Below are positions 26,958 through 36,473 of a DNA stretch of 64,000 nt, one piece after another. Below the pieces are notes generated by a model. It was not told where the DNA came from, did not search any database, and saw only the letters and a list, made by a program, of their open reading frames with translations. Positions within the stretch are counted from its first letter, which is position 1, and every line of letters starts with the position of its first letter. The DNA is taken from the NCBI RefSeq assembly GCF_002022665.1, contig NZ_CP019788.1, positions 1,137,501 through 1,201,500 on the forward strand. The letters run 5' to 3'. This DNA comes from Bartonella sp. JB63 (lineage in GTDB: Bacteria; Pseudomonadota; Alphaproteobacteria; Rhizobiales; Rhizobiaceae). The translations under genes were made by a program, and so were the position numbers.

Positions 26958-27602
26958 TTATTCATCGAAATTTTCCACCCAATGATTCAGCAATGGATAC
27001 TGATAAGTCATTAAGAGATCCATTGTTTCAGCCAATGGGAGCCCTACGACGTTGGAATAAGACCCACTTATATTTGTCACGAAAGCCCCTGCTTTTCCCT
27101 GGATCGCATATCCTCCAGCTTTTCCTTCCCATTCCCCGGAAGCTAAATAGGCATTCATCATCATTTTAGTTAAGCGTTTAAACCGCACAGAACTTTCAAC
27201 CAGTCTAACACTTATTTTCCCACGTTCATTCATGAGACACACGGCACTATATACTTTATGAACTCTTCCTGAAAGAAAGCGCAAACATTCATATGCTTCA
27301 TCTTCTCCCTCTGCTTTAGGAAAAATGACATGTCCCACTGCCACAACTGTATCTGCAGCTAAAATTAAATATTTTTTTGCTTCTGGTTCTCTTTGACTAT
27401 TTTTCTGGTCTCTTAACCAACTTTCCTTTGCTGCAAGGACTTTTGTTTTTGCCAAACGCTTTGCCATGCTTGCGGGATGCTCTCTTGATTTTGGCGTTTC
27501 ATCAATATTGGTTGCATAAACAAATTTGGGCTCAACACCTATTTGTTCGAGAAGTATTAAACGCCGCGGGGAAGCAGAAGCAAGAATCAAATCAATATCC
27601 AC
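26958..27602 (-). CDS. maf: Maf-family nucleotide pyrophosphatase
   Basis: Protein of 214 residues with N-terminal LASASPRR phosphate-binding motif, a DTVV active-site stretch near residue 85 (LAADTVVAVG) and a KAGGYAIQGKAG motif near 160. Maf proteins hydrolyse non-canonical or canonical nucleoside triphosphates and can inhibit septation when overproduced. Stands between infA and yacG on the same strand. Confidence 0.93.
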   Translation of the reverse strand: MDIDLILASASPRRLILLEQIGVEPKFVYATNIDETPKSREHPASMAKRLAKTKVLAAKESWLRDQKNSQREPEAKKYLILAADTVVAVGHVIFPKAEGEDEAYECLRFLSGRVHKVYSAVCLMNERGKISVRLVESSVRFKRLTKMMMNAYLASGEWEGKAGGYAIQGKAGAFVTNISGSYSNVVGLPLAETMDLLMTYQYPLLNHWVENFDE

Positions 27603-27627
27603 GATAGAACCCCTTTCGCCAATTTCG

Positions 27628-27641
27628 AGTGCTTACGCACT
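27628..27641. terminator. small hairpin between infA and maf
   Basis: AGTGC-TTAC-GCACT is a perfect 5-bp stem. On the plus strand it is followed by TTTTG. On the infA-maf transcript it has no U-tract, so there it may be only a spacer stem-loop. Confidence 0.3.
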
Positions 27642-27825
27642 TTTGTCTTAACGTCCCCACTTCATTTAAGTTTTTATACCTATGATCTTTTTTTATTTTT
27701 GATTTTTTTGATCACTGGATAAGCCTTATATCAGTTTATTCTTTTGCTAGGATTTCACTTTTTCAGCCAAAAGCCTGATTTTTAGGAATAGTTGATTTTT
27801 GATACAGAATTTTTCCTTGTGACGA

Positions 27826-28044
27826 TTATTTATAGCGATATGTAATTCGTCCTTTTGATAAATCATAAGGGGTCATTTCCACCATAATTTTATCGCCGAC
27901 CAAGACACGAATACGATTTTTGCGCATTCTTCCAGCGGTATGAGCAATAATTTCATGATCATTTTCTAGCTTTACCCGAAACATTGCGTTCGGTAAGAGT
28001 TCTGTAACGATTCCAGAAAATTCCAATACTTCTTCTTTAGACAT
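27826..28044 (-). CDS. infA: translation initiation factor IF-1
   Basis: Protein of 72 residues, the standard length, with one OB-fold ([15 protein letters not shown], then [24 protein letters not shown]). It binds the ribosomal A site during initiation. AAGGAAATCA precedes the ATG. Maf and yacG follow on the same strand. Confidence 0.97.
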   Translation of the reverse strand: MSKEEVLEFSGIVTELLPNAMFRVKLENDHEIIAHTAGRMRKNRIRVLVGDKIMVEMTPYDLSKGRITYRYK

Positions 28045-28584
28045 AAAGAGTGATTTCCTTTACAATAATATGTCGTTGATTTTATATAATAAGTTGTCTT
28101 TTCTTTTTTCATATCCTATTTTGTTGATTTTGTGAACAGGGATTTAACAGAGAGAGAGATTTTCTTTTCCGCGCTTTTTATTGTTCATTAAATCTTTTTT
28201 CATTCCTTATTCTTTCTCTTTTTTCTTTATTCTAATTTTAATTTTCTTCATATGATTGCTTTTTCATTGTATAATATTAAGGAGTTCCTGAGCGTGACAG
28301 CAAACTCCACCTTTCTATCTCCTACTTTAAATTTCACAGATTCTTAATCTTCTCAATAAAACCATTATTCTATGCTCCTTTTATTTGTGATATTCTTTCT
28401 CTATCTCTTTATTTTTCTTAGAAGCTGCACTCCAATATTTATTTTCTCTCATTAAAAAGGATAAAATCTACTAATTAACTTTACAAAAAGACGACAAAAC
28501 TTTTAAAAGCAATTGAATTGCCCTTTGAAGGCATGAAGCCTATTGATCGAGAACCAAGCCTTAAAAAATGAAAAAGGATATGAA
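28045..28584. other. 540-bp divergent interval between infA and purE
   Basis: Should hold the promoters of both units. A perfect TATAAT at about 28271-28276 on the plus strand, followed by AAGGAG and a 17-codon GTG frame, could be the purE promoter with a long leader or a small peptide, but no riboswitch fold is recognised. Confidence 0.4.
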
Positions 28585-29100
28585 ATGGCTGAAAAATTGT
28601 ATGACGTAGCGCTTTTAATGGGCAGCCAATCAGATTGGCATATTATGCAACATAGTTCAGATATTTTAACTGACCTCGGCATTTCTCACCTGACACAGAT
28701 TATCTCGGCGCATCGAACACCTGAACGGCTTTACCAATTTGCAAAGGGAGCAAAAGCTTCTGGCTTTAAAGTTTTGATTGCTGGCGCTGGGGGAGCAGCG
28801 CATCTTCCTGGTATGTTAGCGTCTCTTACTTCTTTACCTGTTTTTGGCGTTCCGATTCACTCTCAAGCTTTGTCGGGTCAAGATTCTTTGTTTTCGATTG
28901 TGCAAATGCCGGCTGGCATACCGGTTGGCACTTTAGCGATAGGCAAAGCAGGAGCGATTAATGCGGCTCTTTTATCTGCAGCGGTTCTTGCGATTTATGA
29001 TAATGTTTTATCTAAACGTTTACAGAGCTGGCGTGAAAAACAAACAACCAGCGTAGCAACGACTCCAACGATGGAAAGTGCAAATGTCTCACTATTCTGA
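28585..29100 (+). CDS. purE: N5-carboxyaminoimidazole ribonucleotide mutase
   Basis: Protein of 171 residues in purine synthesis, converting N5-CAIR to CAIR. MGSQSDW at the N-terminus, SAHRTPERL and [12 protein letters not shown] are the class I PurE active-site motifs. The ATG at 28585 is chosen for the AAGGA 6 nt upstream. The frame itself extends to a TTG at 28543. It overlaps purK by 17 bp and they act in sequence. Confidence 0.95.
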   Translation: MAEKLYDVALLMGSQSDWHIMQHSSDILTDLGISHLTQIISAHRTPERLYQFAKGAKASGFKVLIAGAGGAAHLPGMLASLTSLPVFGVPIHSQALSGQDSLFSIVQMPAGIPVGTLAIGKAGAINAALLSAAVLAIYDNVLSKRLQSWREKQTTSVATTPTMESANVSLF

Positions 29101-30199
29101 AAGTTTATATTCTGGCAATACTATTGGCCTTCTTGGAGGAGGTCAATTAGCACGAATGTTAGCACTTGCAGCAGCGGAACTTGGTTTTAAAACACTTGTT
29201 TTAAGCCCTGAAATTGATTGCCCAGCGTCTCAAATTGGCACAGAACATATTCTTGCTTCGTACGAAGATCAAACAGCGTTAGCGCGTCTTCTTTCTGTTT
29301 GCAACGTGATAACCTACGAGTTTGAAAATCTTCCTTTGGAAATAGCGCAGTATATCGAACAAAAAAGTTATCTTTATCCCTCTTCTCAGATTTTGGAGAT
29401 TTCGCAAGACCGAGTTTTTGAGAAACAATTTCTGAACGATAATGGGATTCGGACGGCTAAGTGGTACGCGGTTCATGACCGTAATTCTCTTATTGAGGGA
29501 TTATCAGCTTTGGGAGGGAGTGGTCTTTTAAAGACACGCCGTTTTGGCTATGATGGCAAACACCAAATTGGTCTTCATCATCCGAATAAAGAAATCATCG
29601 ATAAAGCTTTAATTGCTCTTGATCATCAACCTCTGATTTTAGAAGAGATTGTTCCTTTTTTGTTTGAAATATCTGTTGTATCAGCATCAAATCCTCAAAA
29701 AGAGCACGCTTTTTATGACTGCTGTGAAAATCAACATAGAAGCGGCATTCTTTATAAAACATTTGTGCCTTCACATGCTTCATCAAAAATACAAGAAACA
29801 GCACATGAGATCAATGCTCAGATTATGGATATTCTTGATTATGTTGGTGTTCTTTGTGTAGAATTTTTTGTCTTGACCGATGGAAGTCTTTTGGTTAACG
29901 AATTAGCGCCTCGCGTGCATAATTCGGGTCACTGGACACAAAAAGCATGCACCACTTCACAATTTGAACAGCATATCCGTGCCATTTGTGCTCTTCCTTT
30001 AGGAGATACCTCACGCCATAGCAATTGCGAGATGACAAATCTCCTTGGCATGAACTTGAAAGATTATCAAAGCTTTTTACGGCAAAAATCGACATCGGTG
30101 CATTTATACGGCAAAACTCTTGTCAAGCCAGAACGCAAAATGGGCCATGTCATCCAATTGACGGGACCAGCAACACAATCTCTCGACGCAACAAAATGA
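29084..30199 (+). CDS. purK: N5-carboxyaminoimidazole ribonucleotide synthase
   Basis: ATP-grasp enzyme of 371 residues making N5-CAIR from AIR, bicarbonate and ATP, the substrate of Pur[13 protein letters not shown] at the N-terminus, a [16 protein letters not shown] loop ([14 protein letters not shown]) and [14 protein letters not shown] near residue 270 are the family motifs. The start lies inside the purE 3' end, showing translational coupling. The GTG at 29078 is an alternative start. Confidence 0.95.
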   Translation: MSHYSESLYSGNTIGLLGGGQLARMLALAAAELGFKTLVLSPEIDCPASQIGTEHILASYEDQTALARLLSVCNVITYEFENLPLEIAQYIEQKSYLYPSSQILEISQDRVFEKQFLNDNGIRTAKWYAVHDRNSLIEGLSALGGSGLLKTRRFGYDGKHQIGLHHPNKEIIDKALIALDHQPLILEEIVPFLFEISVVSASNPQKEHAFYDCCENQHRSGILYKTFVPSHASSKIQETAHEINAQIMDILDYVGVLCVEFFVLTDGSLLVNELAPRVHNSGHWTQKACTTSQFEQHIRAICALPLGDTSRHSNCEMTNLLGMNLKDYQSFLRQKSTSVHLYGKTLVKPERKMGHVIQLTGPATQSLDATK

Positions 30200-30616
30200 A
30201 GCACTTTGGAGAACCCGCCTTTTGGAGAGCTCCCCTTAGAGAACCTCTCCATATCTGTCACCCTTCCCCTTATAACACTTCTCCTGCAACAACACCCCCT
30301 TTCCTATAAGCCCTCTTCCTCCAACGACATCCTCCTTTTTTTCCTAGAAAAGATTATCAATCCTGAAAGATTACTCTATTTCCATAGGGATAAAGGTAAA
30401 GCGTACTTGACAAGAAAAGGACTCCCTGTTAAAAATTCACCGTTTTTATTTGTCTATTGTGGTGTGAAGTTTCATTATTTTTTTATAAAGTAGTTTCTAC
30501 GATAGGGTAGTGGAAATGTTTCTGTAATGTCTTACATCCTTAAGAATACACTGTTACACTATTTAAGACTATAACATTTTGCTCATATATATAAACGTAT
30601 ATAAACGGTGATGATG
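30200..30616. other. 417-bp interval between purK and rpmJ
   Basis: No credible gene. A frame at 30206-30493 has no ribosome site and looks like read-through of non-coding DNA. Short direct copies of TATAAACG lie just before rpmJ (about 30590-30607), where its promoter is expected. Confidence 0.45.
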
Positions 30617-30742
30617 ATGAAAATTAAGAATTCGCTCAAAGCACTCAAAGAACGTCACCGTAATAATCGGTTAGTTCGTCGTAAAGGTCGTATCTATATT
30701 TTGAATAAGAGCAATCCGCGTTTTAGAGCCCGCCAGGGATAA
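30617..30742 (+). CDS. rpmJ: 50S ribosomal protein L36
   Basis: Protein of 41 residues ([18 protein letters not shown] at the start, NPRFRARQG at the end), the alphaproteobacterial zinc-free L36 form. Three ATG codons stand in a row at 30611, 30614 and 30617. The last fits the conserved protein start. The stop overlaps the next start as TAATG, so the TPR gene is coupled to it. Confidence 0.93.
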   Translation: MKIKNSLKALKERHRNNRLVRRKGRIYILNKSNPRFRARQG

Positions 30743-31593
30743 TGAATTTTAGAGAGAGATTTTTGGTTTCTGCTGTTTTTTTGTGTACATCTTTTTGTGG
30801 TGTTCATTTAAAACTTTTAAGTCTAAAACTTTTAAGACAATGGGCAAGATTTTTAAGGCAGCGGAGTATTTCTGTTTTACTTTTCAATAGTCTTTTTTTT
30901 CTTTCTCCTTGTCACAGTCAGAGTTCTCCTCCTTTATCGTTTGAAGAATCACCTTCTCCACAATTGTTTTTACCTTTAGATGACCTCATACCTGGTTTGC
31001 CATCAGCTGAATCTGAGACTTCTTCCTTATCGGAGACTCACTCAGGAGCAATTCTTCTTGAAGATTATGAATCGCTGCCTCACACTCATCGGTCCCTTTC
31101 GAATAACCGTAAAGAACAAGAGATTGTGCGTCTTTTGAAAGAATTGAAATATTGTTCTGATGCGAAGGAGGCGAAAAATCTGAGTCGTCAACTTCAGCGT
31201 TTATGGTCACGCTCAGGCAGTGAGACGGTTGATCTTTTAATGACATGGGCAGAACAAAGCATTACGGAATCGAATTACGGTTCTGCTCTTGATATAATTG
31301 ATTCTGTGATATCTCTTTCTCCAACCTATGCAGAACCTTGGGTTAGGCGTGCTTGGATTCATATTCAATTAAGTGATTTTAAGCTTGCGATGATTGATCT
31401 TTCTCATGCTCTCAAACTTGAGCCTCGGAATTACATAGCTTTTTTTGAGCTTGGCATTATCATGGAAGCAACGGATCGCGCACATTTAGCGATAAAGGCT
31501 TACGAAAAGGCCCTTTCTTTTTATCCGCAAATGCAGCTTGTTCAACAACGTCTTGATATTCTTTTATCCGAACAACTGGGTCAAGAAATTTAG
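30742..31593 (+). CDS. exported tetratricopeptide-repeat protein
   Basis: Protein of 283 residues. A hydrophobic segment near 41-60 ends in a CHSQ/S site and probably exports the protein, but the N-terminal 40 residues are unusual and the true start could be later. A Ser/Pro-rich linker follows. From about 170 to 275 there are at least two TPR units (YGSALDIIDSVISLSP, FKLAMIDLSHALKLEP, HLAIKAYEKALSFYP). Such proteins follow rpmJ in Rhizobiales. The function is unknown, probably protein-protein interaction in the periplasm. Confidence 0.8.
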   Translation: MNFRERFLVSAVFLCTSFCGVHLKLLSLKLLRQWARFLRQRSISVLLFNSLFFLSPCHSQSSPPLSFEESPSPQLFLPLDDLIPGLPSAESETSSLSETHSGAILLEDYESLPHTHRSLSNNRKEQEIVRLLKELKYCSDAKEAKNLSRQLQRLWSRSGSETVDLLMTWAEQSITESNYGSALDIIDSVISLSPTYAEPWVRRAWIHIQLSDFKLAMIDLSHALKLEPRNYIAFFELGIIMEATDRAHLAIKAYEKALSFYPQMQLVQQRLDILLSEQLGQEI

Positions 31594-31664
31594 CAATTTT
31601 AGCAGTGATTATTTAGAGTGATAATCGGATAATTTTTTATCTAGCCGGGAAGATGAAATTGTTT

Positions 31665-31670
31665 TATAAT
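31665..31670 (+). promoter_or_regulatory. -10 box of the 6S RNA promoter
   Basis: Exact TATAAT seven bases before the inferred 6S RNA start. No clear -35 consensus at 17 bp spacing. Confidence 0.55.
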
Positions 31671-31676
31671 GGTGAA

Positions 31677-31810
31677 AGGTGTTCTGCGCTTCTCGACAGG
31701 AAATAACATATTCCTGAGGCCTTATTGATTTCCAAGGGAGCTGTCCCTGAAAGAGCTCGTGGGCTTTTTCACACGGTGCCCACCTAGTATACTAGGCACT
31801 CGGAATCAAC
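31677..31810 (+). ncRNA. ssrS: 6S RNA
   Basis: Identified by position directly upstream of the 5-formyltetrahydrofolate cyclo-ligase gene, as in many proteobacteria, and by sequence: an outer stem pairing TGTTCTG near 31680 with CGGAATCA near 31801, a large purine-rich central bubble, and a CACCTAGTATACTAGGCACT hairpin region before the 3' end. A perfect TATAAT lies at 31665-31670, placing the transcript start near 31677. 6S RNA mimics an open promoter and binds the sigma-70 holoenzyme. The exact ends are estimates. Confidence 0.75.
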
Positions 31811-31912
31811 TTTTTCCATCGGCTGTTGTGGTTCACCTTTTTTATATTTTTGGTCAGTTTTTGGCTATTATTTTCTTTGATTTTTGTAATTATTGCAGGT
31901 CATTGCTTAACA

Positions 31913-32515
31913 ATGATGGTTTCTTCCCCTTCTCTTTTTTTATCGATTCGCAACTCTTTGCGGCAATTTGGTTTATCGCAACGAAATTGTTTATCTTTAG
32001 AAGAGCGAAATATTTTTTCGCAACAGGCATGTTTGCATATTTCTGAGTATCTTGCACAAAGAGTGCATAATTTTTCACAGATTATTTTTGCTGGTTATTG
32101 GCCCATTCGTTCAGAGCTTGACCCACGTCCTTTGTTTGATTTTATTTCCTCCCGTGGTGGAAATTTAGCTTTACCGGTTGTTCTTGATCACAAGATGATG
32201 GTTTTTCGTCATTTTTCGGATGAGAAGCAATTAGAACCGATGCATTTTGGCATTTTTTGTCCTAACTCTGAACAGAGTGTTGTTTTTCCTGATTTCATCT
32301 TTGTTCCCCTTTCTGCGTTTGACCGTCAAGGTCACCGTCTTGGCTATGGAGCAGGTTATTATGACCGGGTAATTGCACATCTTCGCAACCAAGCTCATCC
32401 TGTGCATTTATTTGGTTTTGGTTTTTCGTGCCAAGAAGTTTTATCCATTCCCGCGCGAGAAGATGACCTTCTTTTAGAGGGTATTTTTACAGAAAAGGGT
32501 TTTCTTGAACCTTAA
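31913..32515 (+). CDS. ygfA: 5-formyltetrahydrofolate cyclo-ligase
   Basis: Protein of 200 residues converting 5-formyl-THF to 5,10-methenyl-THF with ATP. Motifs: the RNSLRQ-type basic start, PIRSELDPRPL near 70, and the nucleotide/folate signature LGYGAGYYDR near 145. The start at 31913 (or 31916) is chosen because upstream codons encode an odd hydrophobic stretch lying between the 6S RNA and this gene. It may be read through from the 6S RNA promoter, as in E. coli. Confidence 0.9.
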   Translation: MMVSSPSLFLSIRNSLRQFGLSQRNCLSLEERNIFSQQACLHISEYLAQRVHNFSQIIFAGYWPIRSELDPRPLFDFISSRGGNLALPVVLDHKMMVFRHFSDEKQLEPMHFGIFCPNSEQSVVFPDFIFVPLSAFDRQGHRLGYGAGYYDRVIAHLRNQAHPVHLFGFGFSCQEVLSIPAREDDLLLEGIFTEKGFLEP

Positions 32516-32518
32516 ATT

Positions 32519-33370
32519 ATGATTAAAACGCTTATGCGCTTTTTATTTTTAGGTGATGTTGTTGGACAAACGGGCTGTGCAGCTGTTTTGCGCACTCTTC
32601 CTCATTTAATTGATCAATGGCGCCTTGATTTTGTTGTTGTGAATGGTGAAAATGCCTCCAATGGCTTTGGGATTAGGGAGTCAGTTTATCAAGATTTTCT
32701 AAATGCGGGTGTTGATGTTGTTACGACGGGCAATCATGCATTTAACTGTCAAGAGACTTTAAGCTATGCATCTTATAGCGATCGTTTTTTACGCCCAGCG
32801 AATTTTGTTGAAGGCACACCTGGGAAAGGGTCTGGTTTATGGACAGCGAAAAATGGGGCCTGTGTTCTTATTGCGAATATAATGGGTGCTGTTTTTATGC
32901 CCTGCAAGGTAGAAGACCCTTTTCATACAGCGGATAAGATTATCGCAGCATGTCCTTTGCGAGAGCAAGCAGACGCTATTATTTTTGACTTTCACGCAGA
33001 AGCGACCAGCGAGAAACAATGTTTTGGTCACTTTCTTGATGGACGTGTGAGTGTTATTGTTGGAACCCATACCCATATTCCAACGGCTGACGCTCAAATT
33101 TTAGAGGGAGGCAGTGCTTATTTGTCGGATGCGGGGATGTGTGGTGATTATAATTCCTCTTTAGGGATGGACAAAGAAGAACCTTTGTACCGTTTTCTTT
33201 ATAAGAAGAAGTTTAAATTTTATGAGCCTGCGAAAGGCCCAGCAACGCTTTGTGGTTTAGCGGTTGAACTTTCTGACCGTACTGGCCTTGCTGAAAAGGT
33301 TTCAGCTGTCCGCATTGGTCCCCATTTAAAGCCTGAAACTCCAGATTTTTGGGATCCTCTGTCACTTTAG
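32519..33370 (+). CDS. YmdB-type metallophosphoesterase
   Basis: Protein of 283 residues of the TIGR00282/YmdB family. Metal-binding motifs of the calcineurin-like fold are in order: FLGDVVG, NGENASNG, TTGNHAFN and, near residue 180, GTHTHIPTAD. YmdB enzymes hydrolyse 2',3'-cyclic nucleotides. It starts 4 bp after ygfA, so the two are co-transcribed. The in-frame ATG at 32534 is a possible start. Confidence 0.92.
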   Translation: MIKTLMRFLFLGDVVGQTGCAAVLRTLPHLIDQWRLDFVVVNGENASNGFGIRESVYQDFLNAGVDVVTTGNHAFNCQETLSYASYSDRFLRPANFVEGTPGKGSGLWTAKNGACVLIANIMGAVFMPCKVEDPFHTADKIIAACPLREQADAIIFDFHAEATSEKQCFGHFLDGRVSVIVGTHTHIPTADAQILEGGSAYLSDAGMCGDYNSSLGMDKEEPLYRFLYKKKFKFYEPAKGPATLCGLAVELSDRTGLAEKVSAVRIGPHLKPETPDFWDPLSL

Positions 33371-33499
33371 GCCTCTCTGATCTCCTTCGAAACATGTACC
33401 TTTAACAACCCCATTATCCTCTCCGCAACCCCTTTGGCCTCCCCGAGCCTTCACAGTGCTGCTTTTGCGCCTATATCTTTCAAGCAGCCTCTTATTTTC

Positions 33500-34792
33500 T
33501 CATCCTGTTACGCGTTGAATGTTTGCACCACATTGAGCCAATTTTTCTTCCAACCGTTCAAAACCTCGATCGAGATGATAAACACGATTAACGATCGTCT
33601 TTCCCTGTGCAGCAAGTGCAGCAATAACAAGAGAAACAGAAGCACGCAAATCTGTTGCCATTACCTGTGCACCTTGCAAACGACCTGTCCCTTGAACAAA
33701 TGCTGTTTGTCCACTGAGTGTAATTTGTGCACCCAAGCGGACCAATTCCTGTACGTGCATAAATCGGTTTTCGAAAATTGTTTCGGTGATATGTGCACTC
33801 CCCTGAGCCCGTGTCATAAGAGCCATGAATTGGGCTTGTAAATCTGTCGGAAAATCTGGGAAAGGACCTGTTTTGATATCTACGGATATAATCTTTTGCT
33901 CTGGGTTTCGTTTTACATTGATCCCTTCTGGTTTTATTTCGATTTCGAGCCCTGTTTTTTTGAGACATTCAAGAACTTCGGTAAGATGATGAGGATTTGC
34001 GTTTTTGAGGAAAACTTCTCCTCCTGTCATAGCGACGGCCATAGCGTATGTTCCTGCTTCGATTCGATCAGCAATGACTTGAATTCTTGCACCGTTGAGT
34101 TTTTCGACTCCGTGGATAGTGAGGGTCTGCGTTCCTTCTCCAGAGATAAGTGCACCCATAGCCTTAAGCGCTTGAATCAGATTTATAACTTCTGGCTCAC
34201 AAGCGATATTATCAAGAATGGTTGTTCCTTTTGCCATGACAGCTGCCATCAAGAGCACATGTGTTCCCCCGACAGTTACTTTAGGGAAACGATAGCGTCC
34301 GCCTTTGAGACCCTCTGGCGCTTTAGCATGCACATATCCTTGTTCGATCACGATTTGTGCTCCTAGACTTTTGAGTCCTTCCAGAATAAAATCGACAGGG
34401 CGTGTTCCGATGGCGCATCCTCCAGGTAAAGAAACATAAGCTTCTCTACATCGTGCAAGCAGCGGACCAATGACCCAAAAACTTGCACGCATTTTTGTTA
34501 CCAATTCATAAGGTGCATTTACTGTTGTTATTTTTTTTGCTGTAAAATGAATTGTTCTTGAATATCCGTTCTCTTGATGTGATTTTCGTCCTTCGACAGC
34601 ATAACCGATCCCGTGATGATTAAGGATCCGCAATAAGAATTCGACATCGACGAGATGAGGAATATTATCTAAAGTAAGTGTCCCCTCCGTGAGCAATGCC
34701 GCAACCATAAGAGGAAGTGTAGCATTCTTAGCCCCTGAAATAGGAATAACACCATTAAGAGGATTTCCACCAATAATGTGAATAGAATCCAT
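33500..34792 (-). CDS. murA: UDP-N-acetylglucosamine 1-carboxyvinyltransferase
   Basis: First committed enzyme of peptidoglycan synthesis, 430 residues. Substrate-binding Lys22-Asn23 (SGAKNATLP), catalytic Cys126 in PGGCAIGTRPVD, so it is of the fosfomycin-sensitive type, and a C-terminal RASVSLVIAALAAQG motif. Full length. A 50-residue gene lies upstream on the same strand. Confidence 0.97.
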   Translation of the reverse strand: MDSIHIIGGNPLNGVIPISGAKNATLPLMVAALLTEGTLTLDNIPHLVDVEFLLRILNHHGIGYAVEGRKSHQENGYSRTIHFTAKKITTVNAPYELVTKMRASFWVIGPLLARCREAYVSLPGGCAIGTRPVDFILEGLKSLGAQIVIEQGYVHAKAPEGLKGGRYRFPKVTVGGTHVLLMAAVMAKGTTILDNIACEPEVINLIQALKAMGALISGEGTQTLTIHGVEKLNGARIQVIADRIEAGTYAMAVAMTGGEVFLKNANPHHLTEVLECLKKTGLEIEIKPEGINVKRNPEQKIISVDIKTGPFPDFPTDLQAQFMALMTRAQGSAHITETIFENRFMHVQELVRLGAQITLSGQTAFVQGTGRLQGAQVMATDLRASVSLVIAALAAQGKTIVNRVYHLDRGFERLEEKLAQCGANIQRVTG

Positions 34793-34967
34793 AATGTTTT
34801 GCCCTTTTTACTCAAGCCCAAAGTCTTCCTTTAAAAGGGCCTTTTGAAGAAAGTTCCTTTTAAAATAGGTGAACACCTTAAAGCGTTTTTTTTCTATGAC
34901 TTTGAAATGAATCATCAAGAGATTTGGTTGCAAAAATCTCTTAAAAATACCTTAATTAAAATTTTTT

Positions 34968-35120
34968 TTATGAGTTATCCTGAAATCGTTTTCGATTTTG
35001 CTCTTTTCGACGTTTTAAATTGGCGCGTAACTGCTGAGCGAGCCTTTCTTGGCGTTGTTTTCTTTTTTCATCTTTACATTTTTTATTATTGTTTTGTTTT
35101 TGTTGATTCATTTGTGTCAT
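34968..35120 (-). CDS. small basic conserved-looking protein upstream of murA
   Basis: A frame of 50 codons read from the minus strand. It starts MTQMNQQKQ and has the C-terminal signature LAQQLRANLKRRKEQNRKR. The LRANL-x-RRK-x-Q pattern resembles very small proteins encoded next to murA in other Rhizobiales, which is why it is listed. It is extremely polar: Gln, Asn, Lys and Arg make up most of it. No function is known. A perfect 14-bp palindrome covers its start codon (35113-35126). The ribosome site is weak. Confidence 0.6.
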   Translation of the reverse strand: MTQMNQQKQNNNKKCKDEKRKQRQERLAQQLRANLKRRKEQNRKRFQDNS

Positions 35121-35126
35121 GACACA
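35113..35126. promoter_or_regulatory. 14-bp palindrome over the small-gene start
   Basis: TGTGTCATGACACA is perfectly self-complementary. Its core TGTCATGACA occurs again at 35221-35230. It could be an operator or restrict translation initiation of the small gene. Confidence 0.45.
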
Positions 35127-35220
35127 CTTTTTTAAACAATTTTACTCTTTTAATAACTTGAAACACGTCAAGCTCACACTATTTTTCTTTTATTTTTTTG
35201 GTTTCTCATATCACCTTTTT

Positions 35221-35230
35221 TGTCATGACA
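35221..35230. promoter_or_regulatory. second TGTCATGACA palindrome
   Basis: Same 10-bp core as at 35115-35124, 106 bp away (about ten helical turns), upstream of the small gene and of tRNA-Thr. Confidence 0.4.
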
Positions 35231-35316
35231 TAAGATAAACTAACTTTCAAGAATGGATCAATGCTCTCTTGCCTATTTTGTAACAATATGGCACAAGCAG
35301 CACAAAGATTCAAAGC

Positions 35317-35391
35317 GCTGCGGTAGCTCAGTGGCAGAGCACTCCCTTGGTAAGGGAGAGGTCGAGAGTTCAATCCTCTCTCGCAGCACCA
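35317..35391 (+). tRNA. tRNA-Thr (GGT)
   Basis: Full cloverleaf: acceptor GCTGCGG with TCGCAGC, D arm with AGCTCAGTGGCAGAGC, anticodon stem CTCCC/GGGAG with loop TTGGTAA (anticodon GGT), T arm with GTTCAATCC, and encoded CCA end. It stands at the left border of the phage-type replication module, a usual place for element insertion, although no 3'-end duplication was found. Confidence 0.95.
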
Positions 35392-35419
35392 CTATGCACT
35401 GCATACCCCCCACCCTTCT

Positions 35420-36037
35420 TTATAGACACATCGTTTTAAGACGATGCACCATCACTGCCAAAGCATCATTAAATCGATTGATTTCTATTTCGAGCTTCTG
35501 AATATAGGCCTCATCACGATAAGCACGCTTAATCAAAGGAGGCATATCTGGCCAATAGAGCATTAAATCAATCCATTCGCGTTGTGCAATCCACAATCCT
35601 CCTTGACATTGTGCTTTATGTTCGAGAGGAAAGTCTTTTTGCGTATAATGAGGAATCAAAATTTCAGGTTTTTTCGTTTTAATTTCCAACATCCCATTTG
35701 TCCCGATCAAAGCATCTGGAGAGACTCCTTTCAGACGATCTTCTGCCAAAATGAAGCCAACGCATTCAGGTTCCGTCTGTGTGAGAGTTCCATAAAGCTG
35801 ACGCGCCTGTGGTTCTAATTCTATTCCGCGCCGCATAGGCAACGTTATCCCTTCTTCAACGAACTTTCCTGTTATTCTTTCTCCAGCAAGTTTCATCATA
35901 ACAGCATTATATTTTTGGGTTTTTTTGCCATCTTGTTTTTGCGCAAGCACCATTTCGAACAAAGAAGCAGTAATTAAACCATTGCGCGCTTGGCGCCATT
36001 CACCTGTTCCTTGAACACAATCAATAATCGTTGGCAT
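35420..36037 (-). CDS. YqaJ-family phage exonuclease (lambda Exo-like)
   Basis: Recombinase-associated nuclease of 205 residues. The PD-(D/E)xK core is visible: a GTGEWRQARNGLITAS start, GIELEPQARQLY near 72, GVSPDALIG near 110, LEIKTKKP near 120 and QCQGGLWI near 145. It would resect double-stranded ends for annealing recombination. No RecT/Beta-type annealing protein is visible next to it. GAGGAGG lies upstream of the ATG. Last gene of the leftward operon. Confidence 0.9.
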   Translation of the reverse strand: MPTIIDCVQGTGEWRQARNGLITASLFEMVLAQKQDGKKTQKYNAVMMKLAGERITGKFVEEGITLPMRRGIELEPQARQLYGTLTQTEPECVGFILAEDRLKGVSPDALIGTNGMLEIKTKKPEILIPHYTQKDFPLEHKAQCQGGLWIAQREWIDLMLYWPDMPPLIKRAYRDEAYIQKLEIEINRFNDALAVMVHRLKTMCL

Positions 36038-36271
36038 TATTTAGATGTCCTCCTCTTTGCCATTCTTGTTCCTCTTTCTGATCTGTGAAATTTTTTACCC
36101 TCGAAGATTTTTCTTTCACTCACCAACACCACTGACAAACCCGATTAAAGCCTACTAACCTCACATAGCTCAACGTAGACAGTGATATAATCACACCGCC
36201 CACCTTTCTTTCACTAAGGCTTTTTATTGCTCAAAGTTGATTTTTTTACACTGTGATCAGAAAATGCATAG

Positions 36272-36463
36272 CTATTTTTGAGCCACATAAAAGTCATAAC
36301 GCTGATATTGAAGTGCTAACTTCTGTGCCAGGGATTCTGCCTCATACTGTGAGGTAAAAGAACAGGCATTTTTTTGTTGTGGTTCCAATTTGATAATATT
36401 TTTGGCATTTCCGGCATAATAGAGTGGCAGTCCGTAAGAAAGTGTTTTGAGATAACTTTTCAT
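36272..36463 (-). CDS. small hypothetical protein of the replication module
   Basis: Protein of 63 residues from the ATG at 36463, which has GAGGGG 6 nt upstream. A longer frame reaches 36484. One SPOR-like or small alpha/beta stretch (FTSQYEAESLAQKLALQYQRYDFYV) is seen. The start lies 11 bp beyond the stop of the preceding gene. No function known. Confidence 0.6.
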   Translation of the reverse strand: MKSYLKTLSYGLPLYYAGNAKNIIKLEPQQKNACSFTSQYEAESLAQKLALQYQRYDFYVAQK

Positions 36464-36473
36464 TATTTTCCCC

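Noticed and set aside
30206..30493. 95-codon plus-strand frame between purK and rpmJ
   Set aside because: No ribosome site, and the composition follows the surrounding non-coding DNA.
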